The position numbers were made by a program, and so were the translations under genes. The notes under the pieces were generated by a model. That model saw only the letters and a list, made by a program, of their open reading frames with translations, had not been told where the DNA came from and made no database searches. Shown piece after piece: positions 7,349 through 15,905 of a stretch of DNA of 64,000 nt. The stretch's first letter is position 1; each line of letters starts with the position of its first letter. The DNA is from Thalassoglobus sp. JC818 (GTDB lineage: Bacteria > Planctomycetota > Planctomycetia > Planctomycetales > Planctomycetaceae), in assembly GCF_040717535.1 (NCBI RefSeq), contig NZ_JBFEFI010000004.1:705813-769812 (forward strand), written 5' to 3'.

Positions 7349-9289
7349 ATGAGCCACTCAATCAAAAACAACCTGACCAGCACTTTCGTCGCAACTCTTG
7401 CTTTTCTCGTTCTCCTCGGTGGTGGATTCGCCCACTCTGAGATGGCGATTCAGCACGTCGAGAAAAGCCGACCAACCTTCTTCTCACACACAAATGAGCT
7501 GAACAGCGTTGCTCGTACTGAAAGTCGCTTCGACATCTCTCATGACGATCGCGGAATGCCGCTCGCCCGTGAGGACGTCGCCCCGATCAGAACGGCGGTG
7601 GTGCCGGGACGGGGACAGTCGTCACCGACTCTCCCGTCTTACACACCGACCACTCCAGGATACTCAAATCCTGTCCAACCACAGTTCCCGTCACAACCTC
7701 AATACATTGTTCCGGGAACCGGTGCCCCTTCGTCACCGATCAACATTCCAACCCAGAATCCATCCACTCCTCAAACACCAGACCAAAAGCAAACTGAGAT
7801 TACTTCGCGTTTCTCAGACCCGAAGATGCTTGGATTCCTTTCCAATGCCTCGATGCAGCAGTTGACCAGCTTGTACCACGAAGTCTCTCGAATGATTGAT
7901 GCTCGACACGTAAATCCAGTGTCATACGAAGTTCGAGTCGCTTCATCGGTCGAGTACCTCGTCGCTGCCTTGAGCAATCCAACATTCCTGCGAGCCACTG
8001 GAGCATCTGCCAACCAGAACACCATTCGCCAGACTCAATCGGAACTGTTGCAGATCACCCGCAGCCAGCCTGCCCGATCCGCAACCGAAGCTGTCGGGGT
8101 GATGCAGTGGACTGCCGAACTCGTGAATCGCCAACTCGGAATTCGCCGTGAAGCAGTTGCCCTGGAGTTCATCAACGGAACGATCGACTCACTCGATCAG
8201 TACTCAGCCTTCATGCCTTTAGCCAGTGCCTACGCTCCGGGAGCCACGACCGATCCAATTCGAACCGTGAGCCTCGAAGAGAACATCGTGGGAATTGGTG
8301 TGGAACTCGAAACTCATCCACGAGGAGCGATTCTGGTGGGAGTCGTTGACAACAGCCCAGCCAGCGAACTCGGACTTCAAGAAGGAGACATCATCGTCGC
8401 TGTTAATCGTCAGTCGACAAATGGTCTCGACCTGAATGCTGTCGCTGGAAAACTCGGCGGATCAATCGGAACTGTGATCACCCTGGACATTGACCGTAAC
8501 GGACAGCTGTACCGCGGAAACGTCACTCGTCGCTCAATCTACGTGAGCAGTGTGACAGGCACAAAGATGATCGATACGCAAAACAAAGTCGGCTACGTTC
8601 GCCTGAAACAGTTTTCAGCATCCTCCCGAAAAGATCTCGAAGCAGCCCTTTGGTCGCTTCACAATCAAGGCATGAAATCGCTGGTCATGGACCTGCGAGG
8701 AAATCCAGGCGGATTGTTGGATCAGGCGATTGAAGTTTCCAACCTGTTCGTTCCTTGTGGAACAATCGTTTCAACAAAAGGCCGAAATGTTTCTGACAAC
8801 AGCCAGGAGCAAGCCACTTACCAACAGACCTGGAACACACCTGTTGTGGTCCTCGTCGACAAAAACTCAGCAAGTGCCAGCGAAATCTTTGCCGCAGCGA
8901 TTCAGGAAAACGGTCGCGGTGTGATCGTCGGACGACAATCGTACGGAAAAGGAACTGTTCAGACTCACTTCCCACTGGAAACGGTTTCTGCTCAGTTGAA
9001 ATTGACAACAGCTAAATTCTACTCCCCAAAAGGACGCGAAATGGCTGGAGCCGGTGTCACCCCTGACGTTTACGTTCCAGAATCGACTTCAACCGGAACT
9101 GCCGGAACAAATCGAGACTCGGACATCAATGCAGCCCTGGCTCAAATCAGCCAAGGAATCCCATTCCAAATGGCACAGCAAGCAGCATCTTGCCGAAACG
9201 GAAGTCCACAAGTGAACCTCCAAACGGTCCCCTCGACGACTCCTTCAATCAACACTCTACCACTTCAACTGAATCTGTCGAGCAACTAA
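7349..9289 (+). CDS. S41 family C-terminal processing peptidase with PDZ domain
   Basis: The 646-residue secreted protease starts at ATG 7349, supported by AAGGAACG at 7333-7340; an upstream TTG overlaps csrA and is less likely. A signal peptide (about residues 1-35) is followed by a Pro/Ser/Thr/Gln-rich linker, then a PDZ domain (GVELETHPRGAILVGVV... ASELGLQEGDIIVAVN). The S41 catalytic domain has the serine in DKNSASASEIFAAA and the lysine in SYGKGTVQ. C-terminal processing proteases trim or degrade periplasmic proteins at their C-termini. The terminator at 9321-9358 closes the unit. Confidence 0.92.
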   Translation: MSHSIKNNLTSTFVATLAFLVLLGGGFAHSEMAIQHVEKSRPTFFSHTNELNSVARTESRFDISHDDRGMPLAREDVAPIRTAVVPGRGQSSPTLPSYTPTTPGYSNPVQPQFPSQPQYIVPGTGAPSSPINIPTQNPSTPQTPDQKQTEITSRFSDPKMLGFLSNASMQQLTSLYHEVSRMIDARHVNPVSYEVRVASSVEYLVAALSNPTFLRATGASANQNTIRQTQSELLQITRSQPARSATEAVGVMQWTAELVNRQLGIRREAVALEFINGTIDSLDQYSAFMPLASAYAPGATTDPIRTVSLEENIVGIGVELETHPRGAILVGVVDNSPASELGLQEGDIIVAVNRQSTNGLDLNAVAGKLGGSIGTVITLDIDRNGQLYRGNVTRRSIYVSSVTGTKMIDTQNKVGYVRLKQFSASSRKDLEAALWSLHNQGMKSLVMDLRGNPGGLLDQAIEVSNLFVPCGTIVSTKGRNVSDNSQEQATYQQTWNTPVVVLVDKNSASASEIFAAAIQENGRGVIVGRQSYGKGTVQTHFPLETVSAQLKLTTAKFYSPKGREMAGAGVTPDVYVPESTSTGTAGTNRDSDINAALAQISQGIPFQMAQQAASCRNGSPQVNLQTVPSTTPSINTLPLQLNLSSN

Positions 9290-9320
9290 GTTTGGTCGGC
9301 GACAATTGAAACGTCTCTCT

Positions 9321-9358
9321 CACCACCTCGGAGTTTTCTCCGAGGTGGTGTTTTATTT
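9321..9358 (+). terminator. Rho-independent terminator after the S41 protease gene
   Basis: A perfect 13-bp stem (CACCACCTCGGAG / CTCCGAGGTGGTG) with loop TTTT spans 9321-9350 and is followed by TTTTATTT. It lies 32 bases after the stop codon. It is one of the clearest terminators in the window. Confidence 0.93.
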
Positions 9359-9454
9359 GAGTCGACCCTGCCATCGAATTGACCGGGGGATGCTGGACCT
9401 GCCTGTCTGCGTTGCTTACTCTGCCGAATTCCGTTTTGACCGCGAAATTCAGCG

Positions 9455-10477
9455 ATGCTGCAAAAACACCTTCTTCTCTGGCTCACACTCAGTTCCATGC
9501 TGGCAGGCTTCTGGCCGAACCTGTTTGGTGCGACAGCTTTCGATCCGTTTCTTGCCAGCGCGTCGCACATCGGCTGGATCGTCGCAGCCGTGATGTTTTG
9601 TGTGGGAACGCTGTTACCAACTGAGGAAGTTCGCAACGTTCTGAACCGGTGGCCTCTCATTGTGGGAGGAACAGCTGTTCAATACATCTCCATGCCATTT
9701 CTGGCATGGGCGGTCGCAACAACATTCGGAATGACCGGAGACCTCCGCGTGGGGACGATCATGGTCGGATGCGTGCCGGGCGCGATGGCTTCGAATGTCT
9801 TGACGATGGTCGCACGAGGAAATGTGAGCTACTCTGTCGGACTGACGACTTCAGCCACGCTTCTCTCTCCACTCATTGTCCCGATTGCTCTTCGCCTCAC
9901 GCTGGGTGCGCAAGCGGATGCAGAGTTTCTGACCAAATCAGCCGTCTCACTGATTCTACAAGTTGTGATTCCGGTCCTGCTGGGACTGTTCAGCCAGAGA
10001 CTCTCAATTCTCAAACAGATTGCTGACCGTATTTCCGGGCACGTCGCGAACATTAGTATTCTCTGGGTCATTGCGATCGTCGTGGCAGCCAACAGGCAGG
10101 CGATTCAAGAGTTTCCCGTTATACTGATCGCGGGTCTGCTGCTGATCAACGTTGGTGGCTATCTCGCTGGGCAACTCGGGGGGCGATTACTTCGACTCGA
10201 TTCCGGAATGCGACGGGCGTTGATGCTGGAGATCGGGATGCAGAATGCGGGTGTCGGAGCGAGCCTGGCGAAAGGGCTCTTTCCCGATAATCCTCGCGTT
10301 GCTCTTCCATGTGGGCTGTTTGCCTTTGGATGCATGACGACCGGAACACTGCTCGCCCAGTTTCTACGCAATCGGACAGCCGAAACCGAGGACGCTCTAG
10401 ACACAACTGAACGGCCGATCGACTCGGCTCCTTCACTCTCAACGACTGACTCAACTGAATCCGTAAAGGAAATCTGA
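9455..10477 (+). CDS. Bile acid:sodium symporter (BASS) family transporter
   Basis: The 340-residue protein has nine or ten hydrophobic helices and BASS-type motifs such as MVGCVPGAMASNVLTMVARGN near residue 108 and EIGMQNAGVGASLA near residue 255. The family comprises secondary transporters that couple an organic anion to sodium. The substrate here is unknown. The last 45 residues are hydrophilic and rich in Thr, Ser and Asp. The start ATG 9455 has no obvious Shine-Dalgarno. The next gene begins one base after this stop. Confidence 0.88.
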   Translation: MLQKHLLLWLTLSSMLAGFWPNLFGATAFDPFLASASHIGWIVAAVMFCVGTLLPTEEVRNVLNRWPLIVGGTAVQYISMPFLAWAVATTFGMTGDLRVGTIMVGCVPGAMASNVLTMVARGNVSYSVGLTTSATLLSPLIVPIALRLTLGAQADAEFLTKSAVSLILQVVIPVLLGLFSQRLSILKQIADRISGHVANISILWVIAIVVAANRQAIQEFPVILIAGLLLINVGGYLAGQLGGRLLRLDSGMRRALMLEIGMQNAGVGASLAKGLFPDNPRVALPCGLFAFGCMTTGTLLAQFLRNRTAETEDALDTTERPIDSAPSLSTTDSTESVKEI

Positions 10478-10478
10478 C

Positions 10479-11567
10479 ATGACGCTGCCGCTCCCACTTC
10501 AAGAGAAACTGAGCAACCTCGCCAACGCATTGATCGATCAAAAGCGGGCTCGAGTGATTGTCCCCGCCCAAGATCAGTCGACAGGTTTCTGGTTCGGTGG
10601 CGGAAACATGATCGAGTCCCCCGAAGGAGAGCTGTACGTTGTCGGTCGGTACCGCAACTATGGAGACTCACGCACCGGAATCGGTGCAGGGGAACGCGGG
10701 CTGGAACTCGCGATCTTTCAATCATCTGACCAGGGCGACTCGTTCGAGAAGGTTCTGAAATGGTCCAAGGCCGACCTGAACGTCGGCAAAACTCCTGTTC
10801 TTTCGATTGAAGGGAGTGCTCTGAGATGGACCGATCAGGGAGTGGAACTTCTGGTCTCCACTGAGAAAGACAACATTGGCTACCCGAAAGAAGTTGAAGG
10901 CTTTCTAAAACCGGGGACGGGGGTCTGGACGATCGATTCACTCAAAGCTGACTCGGTCGAGAATCTCAAGAAGGCGCCCGTGACTCCGTTTCTGTCGAGC
11001 GAAGAACCGAACTGGTTGCACGTAAAAGATCCGTTCGTCTACTCGAATCCGCAATCAGAATCGACCGTGTTCTGTTGCACTCATCCGTTCAACTGGGCGA
11101 GTTCGAACACAGCATTCGTTGAAAATGACGGGACCGTCGTTTCGGACTTCTTTGCCAGAGGCATGTCGTGGGACGTTGCCATGACGCGCGGAACCGCTCT
11201 CCTCGACGTTCCAATGGTCGGGGCGTTCGAAGAGATCGATGCGACACTCGTCTTTTACGATGGCGGCGAATGCGTGCGCGACCTCGATCAGCACAAAGAA
11301 GCGGTCGTCAGGCCACGCGGTTACTCCTGCGAAGAATTGGGCGGTCTGGCATTCTTCAGCGATGGTGATCTCTCGCAAATTCATCGATTGTCGCGCTACT
11401 TCCCGAGTTTCATCAGCCCCTACGGAACCGGTTGCAGCCGATACGTTGATGTCTTGGCGACCAGCCGCGGCCTGTTCGCGACCTGGCAACAGAGCCAGGA
11501 AGACCTCTCTCAGCCGTTGGTGATGAATTTTCTGTCGAACGCAGAAGTCGAATCGATTTTGTCCTAG
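10479..11567 (+). CDS. Sialidase-like beta-propeller protein, function unknown
   Basis: The 362-residue protein without signal peptide has repeated beta-strand segments and motifs such as FWFGGGNMIESPEGELYVVG and GLELAIFQSSDQGDSF. The latter resembles the Asp-box (S-x-D-x-G-x-x-F) of sialidases and glycoside-hydrolase propellers. It could be a cytoplasmic sugar-processing enzyme of the GH43/GH33 fold type; this is inference. AAGGAAA, inside the end of the BASS gene, serves as Shine-Dalgarno, so the two genes are translationally close and the transporter may import its substrate. Confidence 0.6.
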   Translation: MTLPLPLQEKLSNLANALIDQKRARVIVPAQDQSTGFWFGGGNMIESPEGELYVVGRYRNYGDSRTGIGAGERGLELAIFQSSDQGDSFEKVLKWSKADLNVGKTPVLSIEGSALRWTDQGVELLVSTEKDNIGYPKEVEGFLKPGTGVWTIDSLKADSVENLKKAPVTPFLSSEEPNWLHVKDPFVYSNPQSESTVFCCTHPFNWASSNTAFVENDGTVVSDFFARGMSWDVAMTRGTALLDVPMVGAFEEIDATLVFYDGGECVRDLDQHKEAVVRPRGYSCEELGGLAFFSDGDLSQIHRLSRYFPSFISPYGTGCSRYVDVLATSRGLFATWQQSQEDLSQPLVMNFLSNAEVESILS

Positions 11568-11952
11568 CTTGCCTGGATCATTTGTTGTTCATCGACTGGA
11601 CGCATTCGTCCCCACGAATGCAGCGAGTGCTCGTGCGCTTCGTTCCTATTTGCAAGGGCGATGCCCCCACGTCAGGTGCTCGTATCGGTTTTCCTTCCGA
11701 TTTTGTCAGGGTTGCAAATCAGGTCAGGAAACATCGTTCTGAAGCCGATTTCCGATCGCAATTCGCAACGGTTTCCGGTCAACATCAACGGGTCAATATC
11801 CGCTGATGGCTGTATTTTCGCAGCGTTTCTGCAATCATAGAATCTCGGATTTCAAGGAGTCCTGTATCTGTCGGTGTGCGCACAGAGCACGAGCGACTGA
11901 ATCGGCTCCTTTGCACCTATTCAGATATTCTTAAACGAGATGTGGAGTATTC
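11568..11952. other. Intergenic region without recognised feature
   Basis: 385 bases separate the propeller gene from the oxidoreductase gene. A GGAG Shine-Dalgarno for the latter lies at 11943-11946. I see no gene, terminator or clear promoter in the rest. Confidence 0.6.
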
Positions 11953-13302
11953 ATGACTGAACCAACTCGAAGAGACTTTCTTAAAACGACTTCCGCTGCG
12001 GCCGCACTGGGAACGGGAGTTCTCAGCAGTGTTTCCGCCAAAGCGTTCGCGAGTGGCGATGACGTCGTCAAAATCGGTCTGGTCGGATGTGGTGGACGCG
12101 GAAAAGGAGCTGCCGCACAAGCACTTCAATCACCAGGAAATGTCAAACTCGTCGCGATGGGCGATGCGTTTCGGGATCAGTTAGACGGTGCTCTCGACAA
12201 CATCGAACGATCCGTCGCCAAAGACGAAACAGCGATCATCGAAGTTCCGGAAGAAAACAAGTTCGTCGGTTTCGACTCGTTCAAGAAAGTGATGGACAGC
12301 GGAATCGATGTCGTCATTCTGGCGACTCCTCCCGGATTCCGACCGATGATGTTCGAATACGCTGTCAACAAAGGACTTCATGTGTTCATGGAGAAACCCG
12401 TTGCGACCGACGCAGCTGGTGTCCGACAGGTTCTGGAAGCTGCCAAAATCGCCAAAGAGAAAGACCTCAAAGTTGGTGTTGGTCTGCAACGGCATCACCA
12501 GACTGTCTACCGCGACTTCATCAACCGAATTCACGACGGTGCTGTCGGCGACGTCCGTGCCATGCGGGTCTACTGGAACGGTGGAGGAGTTTGGGATCCG
12601 CGACGTTCACGTGAAGAAGTGAAGTCAGAAATGGAATACCAGATGCGCAACTGGTACTACTACAACTGGCTTTGCGGTGATCACATCAACGAACAACACA
12701 TTCACAACATCGACATCGGAAACTGGGTCATGCAGAAGTACCCTGTTTCCGCGATCGGAATGGGTGGTCGTGAAGTCCGAACCGACCCTAAGTACGGCGA
12801 AATCTTCGATCACTTCGCTGTTCAGTACACGTACGACGACGGTTCGGTCATGTTCAGCGAATGCCGCCATATCCGCAACGTGTGGAATAGCGTCAGTGAG
12901 CATATCCACGGGACTAAGGGAATCGTCAATCTGAACGGAAGCAAACCACGCAACTGCAGCATTGACTGGTTTGACGGAAACTCGGAGCGATTCAAAGGTG
13001 AAAACCCGAATCCGTACCAAGTTGAGCACGACGATCTCTTCGCAGCAATTCGCAACGGCGAATCCTACAGCGAAGCGGAATACGGAGCGATGAGCACTAT
13101 GACTGCCATCCTCGGACGAATGGTTACTTACTCAGGTGACGAAATCACCATGGAGAAAGCCCTCAACGAAGGTCCACAGATCGTGCCAGCTCTCGCTGAC
13201 CTCGGATGGGACGTTGCACCGCCAACAGTTCCAGACGCTGAAGGCCGATACCCGGTTCCAGTCCCAGGTGTGACAGACGTCTTCGCTGCTCCTGGTAGCT
13301 AA
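11953..13302 (+). CDS. Gfo/Idh/MocA family oxidoreductase with Tat-type leader
   Basis: The 449-residue protein begins with a twin-arginine leader (TRRDFLKTTSAAAALGTG), then the NAD(P)-binding block IGLVGCGGRGKGAA near residue 39. The family EKP motif follows near residue 140 (VFMEKPVATDAAG). A C-terminal alpha/beta domain includes the segment CGDHINEQHIHNID. Members oxidise or reduce sugars and related polyols. Export by Tat is typical of the many planctomycete copies, whose substrates are unknown. Start ATG 11953 is supported by GGAG seven bases before it. It is followed by a terminator at 13416-13457. Confidence 0.92.
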   Translation: MTEPTRRDFLKTTSAAAALGTGVLSSVSAKAFASGDDVVKIGLVGCGGRGKGAAAQALQSPGNVKLVAMGDAFRDQLDGALDNIERSVAKDETAIIEVPEENKFVGFDSFKKVMDSGIDVVILATPPGFRPMMFEYAVNKGLHVFMEKPVATDAAGVRQVLEAAKIAKEKDLKVGVGLQRHHQTVYRDFINRIHDGAVGDVRAMRVYWNGGGVWDPRRSREEVKSEMEYQMRNWYYYNWLCGDHINEQHIHNIDIGNWVMQKYPVSAIGMGGREVRTDPKYGEIFDHFAVQYTYDDGSVMFSECRHIRNVWNSVSEHIHGTKGIVNLNGSKPRNCSIDWFDGNSERFKGENPNPYQVEHDDLFAAIRNGESYSEAEYGAMSTMTAILGRMVTYSGDEITMEKALNEGPQIVPALADLGWDVAPPTVPDAEGRYPVPVPGVTDVFAAPGS

Positions 13303-13415
13303 AGAATTTTCATGACTCTCGACGTTCGCGCAAGTTCGTTGGATTCACTGAATGCTGCGTTTTCTTGCGTGAATCGCTGAGAGAATGCGATCGAGAGATC
13401 GAAATAGATTTCTTC

Positions 13416-13457
13416 AACAGGCCGCTGGCAACTCTTGTCAGCGGCCTGTTTCATTTG
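13416..13457 (+). terminator. Terminator between the oxidoreductase gene and dcd
   Basis: A 12-bp stem, AACAGGCCGCTG at 13416-13427 with CAGCGGCCTGTT at 13439-13450, is followed by TTCATTT on the plus strand. It lies between two convergent genes and may also slow transcription coming from dcd. Confidence 0.8.
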
Positions 13458-13512
13458 CCCGATCGAAGAAGCTCGCACGACACAAATCTGGAGTGAATTT
13501 CACGTTCTCAAT

Positions 13513-14097
13513 TCAAGTGAGTCCGCCGGGACGCGTCTGCTTCTGGAACTGACTGTCATTGCGAAACGGAACTCCTTCGACTGTTTCGACAATCAATTGA
13601 CAGATGGGGGTCTTCGGATAGAGGGCCAAGCTGTAAGGGCCAAGATTGATCAGTTCGAGAGTGATCGATCCCGCAAAGCCAGCATGAATCGTCGGGGCGG
13701 TAAAATGAACCAGCAACCCGCAGCGTGCGTGCGAGCTGCGTCCCTCAACGCGGGCTGCCAGACACGTTTTTTCTTCATGAATTGGGAGTTCGACGCGTTC
13801 GAACGTCCGTCCCAGTACGAGTCGTCCGGGCTTCAGAATGAACGGTTCGTCGTCTTTGAGAAGTGTCGTTTCGAACTGAGAGCCGACGCGTGACAAAAAA
13901 TCGCCGTTCCGCAGGTCGATGACTGCCTGCTGCTCGTCTCGAAAGAAAGCAATCTCTTCACCTAAGAGCAAATCAACTGACGAGGTTTGATATGGGCAAG
14001 TCTGCCCCGGAGTCGGTCGACGAGGAGACGGTTCCGGTTCGATCACCAGACTCCCCTCATCGAGACATTTCTGAATTGCAACGTTTGAGAGAATCAT
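13513..14097 (-). CDS. dcd: dCTP deaminase
   Basis: The 194-residue protein carries the Dcd/dUTPase trimer signature: ARVEGRSSHARCGLLVH near residue 110, then APTIHAGFAGSITLELINLG with the catalytic glutamate in TLE. Dcd deaminates dCTP to dUTP, feeding dTMP synthesis. The N-terminal MILSNVAIQKCLDEGSLVI is the usual Dcd start. The gene lies 194 bases downstream of lpxK on the same strand and could be the last gene of that line. No Shine-Dalgarno is obvious. Confidence 0.92.
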   Translation of the reverse strand: MILSNVAIQKCLDEGSLVIEPEPSPRRPTPGQTCPYQTSSVDLLLGEEIAFFRDEQQAVIDLRNGDFLSRVGSQFETTLLKDDEPFILKPGRLVLGRTFERVELPIHEEKTCLAARVEGRSSHARCGLLVHFTAPTIHAGFAGSITLELINLGPYSLALYPKTPICQLIVETVEGVPFRNDSQFQKQTRPGGLT

Positions 14098-14291
14098 GGA
14101 TTTCTGGCAACGACAAAGGAATGATTTGAATGCGACCGATTCACAACTGAATATGCCTCAAGAACTCTCCGCACTCGTACAACATTTTGGATCAATCGAA
14201 TTTCCAGTTGATTGAATGATTCCACTTCATCAACAGTTCCAAACCGTTTAGTTACTTCGTTCACACAGGTACAAGCGAATGCATGAGTGCT

Positions 14292-15368
14292 TTACGACTC
14301 GGGAGGACGCTTGTCACTTACAGCGTCCAGCAGAGTCTCTTCCCATACTGTTTGAAAGTCGAGAATCTCAAGTGAAATCTCGATCGCCCAAACCGAAAGA
14401 TCTCCGATTCGATCGTCATTAATCTTCACAAGATCCTTGGCTGTCGTGATCAGAGAAGCTGAACTGGTTGAGCGCGCTGCTTCGCGAATTGTTGCGAAGT
14501 CTTCTTCCGTATAATGATGATGATCCGGGAACTGAAGGAAACGATCATCAGCGACATCAAAACCGACGCTGGACAGCGTTCTTCGAAAGGCTTCCGGATG
14601 GCCGATCGCCGAAAACGCGAACACTTTTCGTTCTTGCAGCTCGGAGAAGCTGAGACTCTCCCCAGAAGAATTTCGCAATCCAGTCGGGACAAATCGACTC
14701 GATACGACCGGACAGTCGGTGTATCTACGAACCTGCTTGTGGATCGATTCTCGCTGAGCATCGGTCACCTGATCCGCCCGTGTCAGGAGCACAATGCCTG
14801 CTCGTGATAAACCCTTGGCCGACTCCCGCAAGAGTCCACGCGGGAGAACGTGTCCGTAGCCCCATGGGTTGAGGCAGTCGATCAAGACGACATCAAGTTC
14901 ACGATGCAATCGGCGATGTTGAAAACCATCATCAAGAATGATGACGTCTGGGTGGTGTGACTCGATCAACTGTCGAGCAGCTTCAATTCGATCACGGTTC
15001 TGCAGGTGGGGCACATTGGGACACAACTTCTGGAGCAAACGCTGCTCATCGTTTCCTTCACCGTCAAGGCTTCGATATCCGCGGCTGACAATTCCGGGAC
15101 GAAGATGATGACGCTCGAAGAAATTGCATACCCACGCGACTGTGGGCGTCTTTCCCGTCCCTCCGGTCGTGACGTTCCCGATCGAAATGACTCGACTCGG
15201 AACCCGTTGAGGCTTCTTCAGCCCGGCGTCGAAGAGAAAGTTTTTCGACTGTGCTCCTGCCAAGTAAAACGGTTCCAGTAGAACGAGCAGACCGCGCAAC
15301 AACGAGGGTGCGACTCCGGATTCCCGACCGGAGATGACCTCTAAAAATTTGTGCTCGTCGATCAGCAT
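14292..15368 (-). CDS. lpxK: Tetraacyldisaccharide 4'-kinase (lipid A biosynthesis)
   Basis: The 358-residue protein has the LpxK P-loop VISIGNVTTGGTGKTP near residue 62 and the family blocks GIVSRGY and DVIILDDGFQHRRLHRELD. LpxK phosphorylates the 4' position of the lipid A disaccharide precursor at the inner face of the cytoplasmic membrane, so its presence implies lipid A synthesis. It starts 39 bases after usp on the same strand. No other lpx gene is in the window. Confidence 0.95.
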   Translation of the reverse strand: MLIDEHKFLEVISGRESGVAPSLLRGLLVLLEPFYLAGAQSKNFLFDAGLKKPQRVPSRVISIGNVTTGGTGKTPTVAWVCNFFERHHLRPGIVSRGYRSLDGEGNDEQRLLQKLCPNVPHLQNRDRIEAARQLIESHHPDVIILDDGFQHRRLHRELDVVLIDCLNPWGYGHVLPRGLLRESAKGLSRAGIVLLTRADQVTDAQRESIHKQVRRYTDCPVVSSRFVPTGLRNSSGESLSFSELQERKVFAFSAIGHPEAFRRTLSSVGFDVADDRFLQFPDHHHYTEEDFATIREAARSTSSASLITTAKDLVKINDDRIGDLSVWAIEISLEILDFQTVWEETLLDAVSDKRPPES

Positions 15369-15407
15369 TCCGACTCTTTTTCGACAGATCTGGGAATGCA
15401 GCGAATC

Positions 15408-15863
15408 TTATTCAGCATCCTGACGACGCAGAACGAGCACTGCACAATCGGCATGTCGAATGACTGACTCCGCAACCGATCCGAGCAGAAATCGCTTCAT
15501 CCCGTGATATCCATGAGACGAGACGACAATCAGATCAGCTTTGACCTCCGTGGCGAACTCAGTGATTTCATTCGCCGGACCGCCGACACGAACATCCAGC
15601 GACGCACCTGTTGCTCCGTGAGTCTGCAGGAACTTCTCGGCAAATTTCTTAACCGTTTCGATTCGATGGTCGTCCGACAAGTCTCCCCAGACAACGGCTG
15701 GCGAGATGGCTTCCAGTGGGGGAAGCACATGAATCACGCGGAGTTTGGAAACATCTCCCGCGAGGGAAAGTGCTGTCTGAAGTGCGTTCTGCGATTCTTC
15801 CGAGAAATCGACAGGAACAACGATCACATCGTACTTGAGCTGAGACATAAATCGATCGTCCAT
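15408..15863 (-). CDS. Universal stress protein (UspA family)
   Basis: The 151-residue protein has the single UspA domain: VIVVPVDFSEESQNAL at the N-terminus and the ATP-binding pattern SSHGYHGMKRFLLGSVAESV with CAVLVLRR at the end. Such proteins bind ATP and respond to starvation or stress. Two in-frame ATG codons, at 15863 and 15848, are possible starts and neither has a clear Shine-Dalgarno. The gene lies between the AGCS symporter gene (42 bases upstream) and lpxK, probably in one transcript. Confidence 0.9.
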   Translation of the reverse strand: MDDRFMSQLKYDVIVVPVDFSEESQNALQTALSLAGDVSKLRVIHVLPPLEAISPAVVWGDLSDDHRIETVKKFAEKFLQTHGATGASLDVRVGGPANEITEFATEVKADLIVVSSHGYHGMKRFLLGSVAESVIRHADCAVLVLRRQDAE

Positions 15864-15905
15864 GTAACTGCGTGCGACAAATTACTATTCACTCATTGGA
15901 ACTGG